Shown: piece after piece, positions 28,429 to 37,870 of the stretch
Numbering within the stretch: position 1 is the first letter of the stretch
How the letters are laid out: every line of letters starts with the position of its first letter
DNA from: Alphaproteobacteria bacterium MarineAlpha9_Bin6
GTDB lineage: Bacteria; Pseudomonadota; Alphaproteobacteria; UBA7887
Length of the DNA stretch: 46,144 bases
Reading direction: 5' to 3'
Assembly: GCA_002937585.1 (NCBI GenBank)
Contig: PTKE01000011.1
Location: 1 to 46,144 of the forward strand
The notes under the pieces: generated by a model
Databases searched by the model: none
The model's input: only the letters and a program-made list of their open reading frames with translations
What the model was told of the DNA's origin: nothing
Translations under genes and position numbers: made by a program

Positions 28429-28801
28429 TTATTTTATCTCGTTTCTGTTATTACGGCGCGCGACGTCAATAGCAGCGGGCTCACCTACAATTACTGTAAA
28501 ATACTTTACGACCAATTGCCCGACAGCAAACAGTTTTGCTCTGAGATCCGAAAAATCAACAGCCCCACTGGCACGAACCATCGCATCACTTAGGCAATCT
28601 AACGCCTTCTCCTCCTTAAATTGCCCAGACAAACTGATGCGCATAATTGATTCTAAATCCATTAAAATCGAAGATTTCGCTATCTGCCAACACCAAACTC
28701 GGCACATCATCGACGAAGCAATCGACCCAGAAAGATGGTTCCCGAATTGCGTAACTCATTAAATTAAGGAGAGTTGCCAAGCGTCCCTCTTCCGACCCCA
28801 T
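28429..28801 (-). pseudogene. glnE: glnE remnant (glutamine synthetase adenylyltransferase)
   Basis: The last 75 or so codons (from about 28660 down to 28429: LESIMRISLSGQFKEEKALDCL, DFSDLRAKLFAVGQLVV, FTVIVGEPAA) look like the C-terminal end of GlnE, a protein of roughly 950 residues that modifies glutamine synthetase. In a different frame just upstream (28801 to about 28690) GRLATLL and SYAIREPSFW resemble a conserved N-terminal GlnE segment, and an in-frame TAG lies a few codons before it. The simplest reading is a gene with its middle deleted and the frame shifted. GlnE next to bcp is expected. The C-terminal assignment rests on pattern recognition, and the N-terminal one is weaker. Confidence 0.55.
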
Positions 28802-29000
28802 GATATTACGGGCCTACAAATCACCGGTTTCGTTACCCCATTTGTGTATAACCTCTGCTGTAACGATTCTACCAACTTGAAGAGGTAAATGTTTCAGCTT
28901 TAAAATTAAAGCTGGGTGAAGTATTGCGTTCGTGGGCTACTTAGCGGCATAGTCCAGGCGTGCAAGGTTCAGCTTCGGCGCACAGCATGCATATGCCCTC
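28802..29000. other. spacer upstream of the AsmA-like gene, with a long palindrome
   Basis: It contains CAGCTTTAA-AA-TTAAAGCTG (28895-28914), with perfect 9-bp arms and a 2-bp centre. This could be an operator for the rightward gene. The left half, read on the reverse strand, may include decayed glnE 5' sequence. No intact gene is seen. Confidence 0.4.
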
Positions 29001-32000
29001 TTGATTCGTCCAATTGCCAAAACACTTCTTCACACAATTGCCGCCACTATTGCCTGTGCGGCGGTTTTTCTTGCCATCATTTTATGGAGATTATCCACTG
29101 GACCAATCTCCCTTGCCTTTCTGGCTCCGTATGTCGAACAGGCATTAAATTTTGAAGGCGCCTCGTACCGGGTGAATTTTAAGGATCTCCGCCTAATCTG
29201 GGCTGGCTGGGAACGGACATTAGATGTTCGTGCAAGTGATGTTCAGTGTTTTAGTACGGACGGTGCCTTACTTGCCACCTTTCCCGAGACGGCTGTTGAG
29301 TTCAGCATTGCAGCGATGCTACGCGGAATCATAGCGCCAACTAAGTTAGAATTGTTCAGGCCAGATCTCCATTTCAACCGTGATGCCAATGGCGTATTGG
29401 ACCTCGATATCAACGAGGCGTCCCGCAGAAACTCTAGGATAACTTTTGCCGATGCGATCGGACGTGCTCTGAGAGTCCAGCGCATTGATAATCATCTCAG
29501 TTACCTACAGTCGGTCAGAATCCTAGACGGTAGCCTTACAATCTACGACCCCGATCTTAAGCCAAGATGGGCCGCGACAAGAGCAAATGTGATTATCGAG
29601 CGATCAAGCAACGGGCTTCGCGCAGAGCTTGAGCTAAAAATGGATTTAGACGGGTCATTTGTCGACTTAGAAATTGAGGCACAGTTAAGTAGAGAGAACG
29701 GCTTGATAAATGCGGATATCAGTTTCTCGCCGGTAGAGCCAAAACGATTATCGCGGATCACTTCTATACTGAGTCCTCTGGAAGGAATTAACGTAGCCTT
29801 GAATGGACGGGCAACCATTGTCGCCGACCTGAATTTAGATGTCCAAGAGGCCACGTTTAAATTCACTGGAGGTCCAGGAAACCTCTCCATACAAGATATA
29901 TTCCCTGGGAACGCAACTTTGAATATCACCAGTTTGCGTGTAGAGGGAATTTTAGAGCCCGGTATTCAAAAACTTACTCTTGAGGAAGTTTTCGTCAATT
30001 CCGAGAACACTACGATAAACGCTAATGGTTCAATCCAAGGCGAGTGGTCACGACCCACAATTGAAGCCGATATAGTGGTAGAAAATTTACCATTGTCCCG
30101 TATCGATGAGTTCTGGCCCCAAACTCTTGCGCAAGGCGCTCGTCAATGGATTACAGGTAGAATTTTGCACGGCACCGTGCAGCGGCTAGATGCACATCTC
30201 AATCTAAAACCGGGTGACTGGAAGAATGACATCGCTGACCGCGAAACCATTTATGGACAATTTACTGTTGTTGAAGGCACCGTCAATTATTTTCCTGGTC
30301 TACCTGTCGCAGAGAAATTAGCCTTGACTGGCTGGTACGATGGCATTGATCTTCATTTAGATATCAGTGATGGCCTTCTTGCGAATCAAAACCTAAGAGA
30401 TGTCACGGTCAGCCTCTCCGACATCAATGGGCAAGATGAGCATGGCATGATCCAAATCAAAACTGACGGACCACTTGATGACCTGATTCGCGCACTCGAA
30501 ACGCCCACACTAAAAAATTTACAGATGCTCCCAATAGATTCAACGTTGCTCAAAGGAACTATTGAAACTGACCTTGAGGTTAAGTTTCCCTTACTCAAAG
30601 ACCTTGAAGTCGAAGATCTCCAAGTTTCTGGCACTGTTAATTTGAATAACGTCGGTATCCGAGAATTCACCCTGTCCCCGCTGTTACCCAAAACTGATAT
30701 CAAAGATCTCCACGGCGAAATCATCATCAACCTGGATGGATTTTACCTTAGTGGCGTAGCAATTGCAGACAGCATGTCCTTCCAATTCTCATGGCAGGAA
30801 AACTTTAACCCTATGCAAGCCAAATTTGCCAGCCGTATCGACTTGCATGCACGCCTCGGAGAGGTTGAGCGAAAACTCTGGAAAATTAACAATGATCGTT
30901 TGCGGGGTTTCATTGAAGCTGATGTGACATTAATTACTGACGCCGCGGGCGTTACGGATGGGAAAATTTTTATAGATGCGGCAGACGCCCGTTTACAACT
31001 GCCATCTCTGGGGTGGCATAAAGTGCCTGGAGACCCCGCAAAAGCAGAAATTGCTTTGAGACTAAACAATGGGATTCCCGTTGGAGACCCACCGTTTGAA
31101 TTCAATGCTGGGAATTTTCGTGCAAGTGGTCACGTGGAACTCAGCAATCAGCACACTATAGAAACGTTGGTCTTTAAATTACTGGAGATTGGTGAAACAC
31201 GGCTCGCTGGACGTGTAGACTTAAGGGACCATGAGAAATACGAAATCGATATAAAAGCCGAGCGTCTCGACATCCGTCCATTCAGAAAAGCCTACCAAAT
31301 CGATAACGTGAAGCGAATGTCTTTGTCAGGTACGGCGAATGAAATCATTGTAGATGATGGGATCGTTTTATCTGAGGTTGAGGGTCACATGACACTCCTC
31401 TCTGATGGGGATGTTGTGTTGGAAATTATGGCAAGTGGCCTTGATTTACGAGATTATTTTGCAAACAAGGGTAATAAGGACACAACTGCCGAGGATAAGA
31501 AGCCTAATCTTCCACGAGCGAGCCTTTCTGGAACCATAAAACGGGTATTAATTGATGACAAAGTTTACCTCTCGGATCTGCGTGGAGAAGCTCGTTATGA
31601 CGGAGAAAAAATTAGCGCTGCACAGTTAGAGGCCTCAGTCGGAGAATCGGGGAACATCGAAATTCGTATAAGCGAAGCTACCAAAAGTCGCGACATATTA
31701 ATTACAGCAGAAAATGCGGGCGCATTACTTCGCGCGCTCGATATAACCAACGATGTTGTTGGCGGCACCCTCAATTTAAAAGGGACCTTCCGAGATGATG
31801 AAGAAGATAGGCCGCTTTCCGGAGACCTCATGATTAATGAATTTCATGTCGTAAACGCTCCCCCACTAGCCAAGCTTTTGACCATAGCCACCTTGACTGG
31901 CGCCCTGGAACTACTTAGCGGACAAGGGCTTCCATTTAATCAATTACACGCACCGTTTGTTTACCAAAATGAAAAAATTTCCCTCAACAAAGCTCGTGCG

Positions 32001-32306
32001 AGCGGCTTATCGCTTGGCCTGACAATCGATGGCGTAATTGAACTAAACGATTACGAAGTCGACCTTAGCGGCACAATTATCCCAGCTTACATTATCAACA
32101 GTATAGTTGGTCATGTTCCGGTAATCGGAGACATTCTTACTGGGGGCGACGGGCAAGGTGTGTTCGCCATAGCATATCGTGCCCGTGGCCCACTTAGCGA
32201 CACGACAATTACCGTCAATCCACTTACCGCCCTTGCACCAGGAATATTGCGAGATTTGTTTAAATTATTTGACCGCCAGCCGGCAAACTTAGAGGAAAAT
32301 GACTAG
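29001..32306 (+). CDS. large AsmA/YhdP-like protein (DUF3971), envelope lipid transport candidate
   Basis: 1101 residues with one N-terminal membrane anchor (about 8-30) followed by a long periplasmic beta-rich region and a C-terminal AsmA-like domain (about 950-1080: SGQGLPFNQLHAPFVYQNEKISLNKARASGLSLGLTIDG, then VPVIGDILTGGDGQGVFAIAYRARG). This is the architecture of YhdP-type AsmA family proteins, thought to form bridge-like channels that carry phospholipids to the outer membrane. The start is TTG at 29001, as no ATG or GTG occurs in frame nearby upstream. The loss of mlaE/mlaF elsewhere in the window makes this alternative lipid carrier more noteworthy. It converges with tyrS. Confidence 0.85.
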   Translation: MIRPIAKTLLHTIAATIACAAVFLAIILWRLSTGPISLAFLAPYVEQALNFEGASYRVNFKDLRLIWAGWERTLDVRASDVQCFSTDGALLATFPETAVEFSIAAMLRGIIAPTKLELFRPDLHFNRDANGVLDLDINEASRRNSRITFADAIGRALRVQRIDNHLSYLQSVRILDGSLTIYDPDLKPRWAATRANVIIERSSNGLRAELELKMDLDGSFVDLEIEAQLSRENGLINADISFSPVEPKRLSRITSILSPLEGINVALNGRATIVADLNLDVQEATFKFTGGPGNLSIQDIFPGNATLNITSLRVEGILEPGIQKLTLEEVFVNSENTTINANGSIQGEWSRPTIEADIVVENLPLSRIDEFWPQTLAQGARQWITGRILHGTVQRLDAHLNLKPGDWKNDIADRETIYGQFTVVEGTVNYFPGLPVAEKLALTGWYDGIDLHLDISDGLLANQNLRDVTVSLSDINGQDEHGMIQIKTDGPLDDLIRALETPTLKNLQMLPIDSTLLKGTIETDLEVKFPLLKDLEVEDLQVSGTVNLNNVGIREFTLSPLLPKTDIKDLHGEIIINLDGFYLSGVAIADSMSFQFSWQENFNPMQAKFASRIDLHARLGEVERKLWKINNDRLRGFIEADVTLITDAAGVTDGKIFIDAADARLQLPSLGWHKVPGDPAKAEIALRLNNGIPVGDPPFEFNAGNFRASGHVELSNQHTIETLVFKLLEIGETRLAGRVDLRDHEKYEIDIKAERLDIRPFRKAYQIDNVKRMSLSGTANEIIVDDGIVLSEVEGHMTLLSDGDVVLEIMASGLDLRDYFANKGNKDTTAEDKKPNLPRASLSGTIKRVLIDDKVYLSDLRGEARYDGEKISAAQLEASVGESGNIEIRISEATKSRDILITAENAGALLRALDITNDVVGGTLNLKGTFRDDEEDRPLSGDLMINEFHVVNAPPLAKLLTIATLTGALELLSGQGLPFNQLHAPFVYQNEKISLNKARASGLSLGLTIDGVIELNDYEVDLSGTIIPAYIINSIVGHVPVIGDILTGGDGQGVFAIAYRARGPLSDTTITVNPLTALAPGILRDLFKLFDRQPANLEEND

Positions 32307-32470
32307 ACACCTGGTGGGATCCCTACGGGAACGTTAGTTTTAAGCCCGTATCAACAAATAAGACGTACATGTATGCATGAAAAGCACATAGCGGCTCACA
32401 CAGATTTCACGTGCGCCGAAATTAAAGGCGTGGGGAAGGGAAAAATTATAAAGGCCCTCAGGGGATTCAC

Positions 32471-33736
32471 TTAGGTTGGCCGTAATACCGCGTGCCGCTT
32501 TTTGCCAGCTGAAAGCTTAACAACGCCATTCTCGTCGAGATCATCTGTCGTGACGCGGCGATTTTCTAAGGTAACCGAGACATCATTAATCCGAGCCCCT
32601 CCACCGCGTATGAGACGACGGACTTCTCCATTCGACTTTGCTAAACCAACAAGCTGAAATACTTCGGCCACACCAATTCCATCGGACAAGGCCTCTCTGG
32701 GGAAATCAACCGTGGGCAAATCACTACCTAACCCGCCGCACTCGAATGTCTCGCGGGCAGTCCGGGATGCAGATCGCGCAGCATCGGTCCCACGGCAAAG
32801 TGTGGTCGCCTGATCGGCAAGCAATATCTTGGCATCGTTTATTTCGGCTCCCTGCAAATTTGCAAGGTGCATGATTTCGTTTAACGGTAATTCTGTAAAT
32901 AGGCGCAAAAACTTACCTACATCTGCATCATCCACGTTCCGCCAATATTGCCAATAATCATAACTCGAAAGCCTTTCCTCGTTTAGCCATATAGCGCCCA
33001 ATGCTGTTTTCCCCATTTTCTGGCCCGACGCCATCTCAAGCAATGGCGAAGTTAAGCCAAATAGGCTCTTGTTTGCGACGCGGCGACCTAGATCTACCCC
33101 ATTAACGATATTTCCCCATTGATCAGATCCACCTAGTTGCAAAACACAGTTATGTCTCCTAGCGACCTCCAGGAAATCGTACGCCTGGAGCACCATATAA
33201 TTGAATTCAAGGAAACTTAATGGCTGTTCGCGTTCAAGTCGAAGTTTCACAGAATCAAAACTAAGCATCCGGTTAACCGAGAAGTGTCGGCCATAATCGC
33301 GCAAAAAATCAACGTAATTAAGATTATCCAACCACTCGGAATTATTTACCAATAGTGCATCAGTCGGACCTTCTCCGAACGTCAAAAATCGCTCAAAGAC
33401 CTGCTGGATACCAGCCATGTTACATTCTATTTGTTCATCGGTGAGTAACTTCCGCGCACTAACCTTTCCGGAAGGATCCCCTACCCTGGTAGTGCCGCCA
33501 CCAAGCAATACAATCGGCTTATGCCCAGTTTGTTGCAGATGACGAAGCAACATAATTGGCACCAAGCTTCCCACATGCAAGCTATCTGCAGTGCAGTCAA
33601 AGCCAATATAACCGACAATGCGCTGCACAGTCGCAAGTGAATCCAGGCCCTCAAGGTCGGTACACTGGTGCAAATAGCCGCGCGCTGTGATAGTGCGCAG
33701 AAACTCTGATTTAGGGTCAGTCATTAATGATGACAT
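32471..33736 (-). CDS. tyrS: tyrosyl-tRNA synthetase
   Basis: Charges tRNA-Tyr. 421 residues: class I Rossmann domain with HVGSL (54-58, the HIGH motif) and [12 protein letters not shown] (KMSKS motif, about 238), a helical domain, and a C-terminal S4 RNA-binding domain (about 350-415). The start at 33736 is uncertain: the second ATG at 33724 (MTDPKSEFL) fits relatives better, and neither has a clear ribosome site. Divergent from anmK, the usual arrangement in alphaproteobacteria. Confidence 0.96.
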   Translation of the reverse strand: MSSLMTDPKSEFLRTITARGYLHQCTDLEGLDSLATVQRIVGYIGFDCTADSLHVGSLVPIMLLRHLQQTGHKPIVLLGGGTTRVGDPSGKVSARKLLTDEQIECNMAGIQQVFERFLTFGEGPTDALLVNNSEWLDNLNYVDFLRDYGRHFSVNRMLSFDSVKLRLEREQPLSFLEFNYMVLQAYDFLEVARRHNCVLQLGGSDQWGNIVNGVDLGRRVANKSLFGLTSPLLEMASGQKMGKTALGAIWLNEERLSSYDYWQYWRNVDDADVGKFLRLFTELPLNEIMHLANLQGAEINDAKILLADQATTLCRGTDAARSASRTARETFECGGLGSDLPTVDFPREALSDGIGVAEVFQLVGLAKSNGEVRRLIRGGGARINDVSVTLENRRVTTDDLDENGVVKLSAGKKRHAVLRPT

Positions 33737-33818
33737 TTATTAAGTTAACAAACAGGGATAGCCTCAAGCCTCTTAGCATACGTATACAAATGACGCTATC
33801 TGAGTTCATGGAGAAATC

Positions 33819-34946
33819 GTGAAGGGGAATAGTAAATTCGAGCCTTTATGCGCACTTGGCCTCATGAGTGGCACCTCTTTGGACGGGATTGATATTGCGC
33901 TTCTGGTCACCAATGGCGAGGCAGTGTTAAAATTTGGACCAACTGGCACCATGCTGTACAGCAGAAACCTTCGCGAAAAAATTCGTTCCACGCTAGGTGG
34001 CATAGGTGACGTTGCTGGTGCAGAAGAGCAGGTGACGGAGGCCCATATTTCTGCAGTAAGAGATTTTTTAAACCAACACAATATAAATTCAACTGAGATT
34101 GACCTCATCGGTTTTCACGGACATACCATACTGCATACTCCGTTATACGGGAAAACCTGGCAGATAGGTGATGGGAAACGCCTGGCAAAGGAACTCTTGA
34201 TCGATGTAATTGCCGACTTTCGGGATGCTGACATTGCTGGCGGGGGTGAGGGGGCACCCTTGGCACCGGTCTTTCATAAGGCACTAGCGCAAAACTTAGA
34301 TACACCCTTGTGCATCCTAAATATTGGCGGCGTGGCCAACTTAACGTGGATAAGTAGAGAAGCGATGGTTGCTTTTGACACTGGCCCTGGCAACGCCCTA
34401 ATAGATGATTGGATGCTCCAACACACGGGTCGGACCATGGACGTTAACGGTACATTAGCAGCCACGGGCGAAATCGATCAGACAGCGCTTAAAGAACTTC
34501 TCACTGATCCTTATTTTGGGCGCCCCGCCCCCAAGTCGCTCGACCGGAATCATTTCTCTGAAAATGCGACAAGCGTGTTAGCAAAGACAAATCCTGCAGA
34601 CGACGTTGCTACCTTGACCGCATTCACCGCGCAAGCCGTTCTCCTCGGGTTGCGAAATCTTCCGCAGCCTCCACTCCAGTTCCTAGTATGCGGAGGCGGC
34701 AGGAAAAACAAAACGCTGATGAAACATTTACAAACAGAGTTGAAGACACCTGTAAATTCGGTTGAGTCTGTTGGTTGGTGCGGCGACGCGATGGAAGCGC
34801 AATTGTTTGCGTTCCTATCAGTGCGAAGCCGATATGGTCTTCCTATCAGCTTTCCCACTACCACCGGTGTTACTACACCTACCACAGGCGGGAGATTGTT
34901 TCGCGCGGTGCACGGAAAATATAAGACTCCGGTGCGACGCAAGTAG
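33819..34946 (+). CDS. anmK: anhydro-N-acetylmuramic acid kinase
   Basis: Phosphorylates and opens 1,6-anhydroMurNAc during peptidoglycan recycling. The 375 residues have the phosphate-binding LGLMSGTSLDGID (14-26), DFRDADIAGGGEGAPLAPVFH, LNIGGVANLTW and FDTGPGNALIDDW motifs. The start is GTG at 33819 with GGAGA six bases upstream. The product would be MurNAc-6-phosphate; the downstream etherase MurQ is not in this window. Confidence 0.95.
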   Translation: MKGNSKFEPLCALGLMSGTSLDGIDIALLVTNGEAVLKFGPTGTMLYSRNLREKIRSTLGGIGDVAGAEEQVTEAHISAVRDFLNQHNINSTEIDLIGFHGHTILHTPLYGKTWQIGDGKRLAKELLIDVIADFRDADIAGGGEGAPLAPVFHKALAQNLDTPLCILNIGGVANLTWISREAMVAFDTGPGNALIDDWMLQHTGRTMDVNGTLAATGEIDQTALKELLTDPYFGRPAPKSLDRNHFSENATSVLAKTNPADDVATLTAFTAQAVLLGLRNLPQPPLQFLVCGGGRKNKTLMKHLQTELKTPVNSVESVGWCGDAMEAQLFAFLSVRSRYGLPISFPTTTGVTTPTTGGRLFRAVHGKYKTPVRRK

Positions 34947-35039
34947 ATGCGACTAACTTGGTGCTTCTGCTTACCTCTGCATCAGACCCCTATATCGAAT
35001 CTAAAGTAATAAACGAAGGTACCACTAAACAAACCTTTT

Positions 35040-35693
35040 CTAGTTTTTCCCCAGTTCCTTCATACGCTTGGTGACGTATTTTTTGGATCGATCGGTTATC
35101 CGCTCGAGATAATTAGAAAAAAAATGATCGGCGCCACGCATTTTTACGTAATCGATATCAACGTAGCGTTGGCTCGACAATTTCTCAGCCAATTTGGCTA
35201 CATCTGGTTCCGGCACAATTTCATCTGCAGTACCCTGGATTACCATGCCAGAAACAGGACAGGGAGCCAAAAATGAAAAGTCAAATATATTCGCTGGCGG
35301 CGCAATATTAACAAACCCTGTAATTTCCGGTCTGCGCATTAAAAGTTGGAATGAAATCCAAGCACCAAACGAGAATCCACTAATCCAACACGCTCGGGCA
35401 TCGGCATTAAAGCTCTGCATCCAATCAAGCGCCGAGGCCGCATCACTCAGTTCTCCCGTTCCAAAATCATATTCGCCCTGGCTACGCCCCACGCCCCTAA
35501 AATTGAATCGAAGCGTGGAAAACCCCATCGATGTAAAAGTGTGAAAGACACTGTACACAACTTTATTGTTCATGTTCCCACCGTGCTGCGGATGTGGATG
35601 CAGCACGAGTGCAACCGGCGGATTTTCGCCACTCCCATGTTGGTAACGGCCCTCCAGTCGACCCTCCGGACCGTTAAAAATGACTTCAGGCAC
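35040..35693 (-). CDS. alpha/beta hydrolase of unknown substrate
   Basis: 217 residues with an alpha/beta-hydrolase fold: LHPHPQHGGNMNNKVV near the start, FNFRGVGRSQG, nucleophile elbow GFSFGAW (Ser108), acid in QGTADEIVPE and His in GADHFF. I start at GTG 35693 (MPEVIFNGPEGRLEGRY) because GGGAGGAG lies about 8 bases before it; an ATG 11 codons upstream would place this ribosome site inside the gene. Proteins of this type are often encoded beside Fe-S assembly genes in alphaproteobacteria, as here beside cysE and iscS (divergent). The substrate is unknown. Confidence 0.85.
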   Translation of the reverse strand: MPEVIFNGPEGRLEGRYQHGSGENPPVALVLHPHPQHGGNMNNKVVYSVFHTFTSMGFSTLRFNFRGVGRSQGEYDFGTGELSDAASALDWMQSFNADARACWISGFSFGAWISFQLLMRRPEITGFVNIAPPANIFDFSFLAPCPVSGMVIQGTADEIVPEPDVAKLAEKLSSQRYVDIDYVKMRGADHFFSNYLERITDRSKKYVTKRMKELGKN

Positions 35694-35791
35694 TCTGCCA
35701 TCTCCTCCCTTGACTTTCCGGGGCAACTTCCCAAGGCTTCCAAATTCAATGCCTGACGAGGCAATAATGAAAGAAAATCAAATCACAAATT

Positions 35792-35821
35792 CTTGACTGA
35801 ATTAGTCAAGGATTTTATATC
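35792..35821 (+). promoter_or_regulatory. IscR type-1-like operator overlapping a promoter upstream of cysE
   Basis: CTTGACTGAATTAGTCAAG (35792-35810) is an inverted repeat with perfect 7-bp arms. It fits the core of the E. coli type-1 IscR consensus, YYGACTRWWWYAGTCRR, at every position. Its left arm is also a -35 element, TTGACT (35793-35798), followed after 17 bp by TATATC (35816-35821). A bound regulator would therefore cover the promoter. The first gene downstream is cysE, 83 bp away. Confidence 0.75.
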
Positions 35822-35903
35822 CAGGATTCAAACTATAGGAAATTAAACGGGGCAAGCGCAGCCTGGACCGGATGCCGCCCTTGAGCATATCACAACGGTT
35901 ACG

Positions 35904-36659
35904 ATGATTTTCAAGACTTTAACCAGCCAAATTTCGGTGATTTTGGAGCATGACCCAGCTGCACGTTCCCGTTTAGAGGTCATATTCTGCTATCCAGGAT
36001 TCCACGCGATGATTTTCTATTGTTTAAGTAGTTTTGCTTGGCGGCACGGTTTGAAATTTCTGGCAAGATTCGTTTCCCATATCGGCCGGGTTGCAACAGG
36101 AATTGAAATCCATCCAAAAGCCGAAATCGGACAGCGTTTGTTTATTGATCATGGCATGGGTGTGGTGATCGGCGCCACAACTAAGATAGGCGATGACGTA
36201 ACACTTTATCAAGGAGTGACATTGGGCGGAACTTCCCTTGAACGCGGGATCAAACGCCATCCGACTCTGGAGGATGGAGTCATCGTAGGCGCGGGGGCGA
36301 AGATATTAGGTCCTGTAATAGTAGGTGCAAACGCCCGTATCGGTTCAAATGCAGTAGTTGTGAAGGATGTCGCACCAAGTACAACGATGGTTGGAGTGCC
36401 AGCTAAGGAGATTGGCAATGATAGGAAAACCAAAGATCATAACTTCATGGCCTATGGCACACCCAACAATCTGACCGACCCAGTAGCCCGAGCGCTCGAT
36501 GAACTACTCGACGAAGTTAGTAAATTACGAGCACGAATCAAAACTCTTGAGACTTCGCAAAGTTCGGAAAACAGAAGCGGTGTTTCGGAGTCAGAATCTC
36601 CGCTTGACAATAATAGCACTCAAGATCCAACACCGCCCAACACTCGGCAAAGTAGCTAA
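35904..36659 (+). CDS. cysE: serine O-acetyltransferase
   Basis: Makes O-acetylserine from serine and acetyl-CoA, the committed step of cysteine synthesis. 251 residues with left-handed beta-helix hexapeptide repeats (about 66-165) and catalytic His83 (IDHGMG) and His119 (KRHPTLED). The N-terminal helical part is short, as in many alphaproteobacterial and Gram-positive forms. A C-terminal tail has a short coiled coil (about 196-217) and then about 34 low-complexity Ser/Asn/Pro-rich residues. First gene behind the IscR-like operator and followed by two cysteine desulfurases, so cysteine supply and sulfur mobilisation appear linked. Confidence 0.94.
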   Translation: MIFKTLTSQISVILEHDPAARSRLEVIFCYPGFHAMIFYCLSSFAWRHGLKFLARFVSHIGRVATGIEIHPKAEIGQRLFIDHGMGVVIGATTKIGDDVTLYQGVTLGGTSLERGIKRHPTLEDGVIVGAGAKILGPVIVGANARIGSNAVVVKDVAPSTTMVGVPAKEIGNDRKTKDHNFMAYGTPNNLTDPVARALDELLDEVSKLRARIKTLETSQSSENRSGVSESESPLDNNSTQDPTPPNTRQSS

Positions 36660-36710
36660 ACCAAAAATTTAGCTTGAAAACAAAATGGAATCCAACGGAA
36701 ACACATTAAA

Positions 36711-37847
36711 TTGACTAAGGTGAACGATCAAACAAGCTATCTAGACTACAACGCGAGCGCACCGCTTCGACCTGCAGTGGCAGAGGCAATGAAGAATACG
36801 ATGTTGTTGGCAGGCAATCCCTCCTCGGTCCACACCTATGGCCGTTTTGCTCGCAAGCAAATAGACGACGCACGTGATCTGGTCGCGACTACAGTTGGAG
36901 CAGATCCGACCAAGTTAGTGTTTACTAGCGGAGGGACCGAAGCCAACAATTTGGCACTTGCCGGAGCTGGTCGCACAATTCGGTTGGTGTCTGGCATCGA
37001 ACATGATTCCGTACTTGCGGCAGCGCCTGAAGCGGTACACATTCCGGTCGATCAAGCTGGCGTCGTGAATACGGCCGCGCTAGATGAACTTCTGGCCAAA
37101 CAAAACGAACCGGCTCTAGTTTCAGTCATGATGGCTAACAATGAAACTGGCGTCATTCAGCCGCTAACTGAAGTCATATCAATCGCTCATAACCACAACG
37201 CGTTGGTTCATTGCGACGCGGTTCAAGCGCTTGGTAAGTTAGCGATCGACATGGCTTCACTCGAGATTGATTTAATGACCTTATCCGCGCACAAAATCGG
37301 GGGTCCCAAAGGAATTGGCGCGTTAGCCCTACGCTCCAACGTTGAGATTGAGGCACAACTAGTGGGAGGAGGACAGGAAGGCCGACGGCGAGCTGGAACC
37401 GAGAATGTCGCTGCGGCTGTTGGTTTTGCCGAGGCATGCGTCGAGATAAAGAAGAATGAAAATGAAATCGATCGAATGTTGCACCTCCGAAACCGATTCG
37501 AGGAACTGCTACGCAATCAGGCCTCAAACATCGAGATATTTGGTCACGAAAGCCCACGTTTGGTTAATACATGTTGCTTGCGTTTACCTGGTAGGACTTC
37601 CGAGACCCAAGTAATTGCCCTTGATTTGGCTGGGATCGCAGTGAGTGCGGGCGCGGCATGTAGTTCGGGGAAAGTTACAAGTAGTCATGTATTGACGGCT
37701 ATGGGCGTTAGCCCAAGTGCCGCCAATGAATCAATTCGTGTCAGTCTGGGTTGGGCGACCACGGAGAATGAAATCGAACACGCTGCGGACGCATGGCTTG
37801 AACTATATAATCAGACCGAAGACAGACCTCGCAGAACCACTGAGTAA
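36711..37847 (+). CDS. cysteine desulfurase, NifS/IscS-like (first copy)
   Basis: A PLP enzyme taking sulfur from cysteine as an enzyme-bound persulfide. 378 residues with YLDYNASAPLRP, FTSGGTEANNLAL, the PLP lysine Lys195 in SAHKIGGPKG and the active-site Cys317 in SAGAACSSGKV. It is clearly different in sequence from the IscS that follows, so it is not a recent duplication. A desulfurase pair of this kind is common in alphaproteobacteria, where the first member has a poorly defined role. The start is uncertain: TTG 36711 or GTG 36720, both with poor ribosome sites. 23 bp before iscS. Confidence 0.92.
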   Translation: MTKVNDQTSYLDYNASAPLRPAVAEAMKNTMLLAGNPSSVHTYGRFARKQIDDARDLVATTVGADPTKLVFTSGGTEANNLALAGAGRTIRLVSGIEHDSVLAAAPEAVHIPVDQAGVVNTAALDELLAKQNEPALVSVMMANNETGVIQPLTEVISIAHNHNALVHCDAVQALGKLAIDMASLEIDLMTLSAHKIGGPKGIGALALRSNVEIEAQLVGGGQEGRRRAGTENVAAAVGFAEACVEIKKNENEIDRMLHLRNRFEELLRNQASNIEIFGHESPRLVNTCCLRLPGRTSETQVIALDLAGIAVSAGAACSSGKVTSSHVLTAMGVSPSAANESIRVSLGWATTENEIEHAADAWLELYNQTEDRPRRTTE

Positions 37848-37870
37848 GGCACAAGGAAACAAAGGCATCC

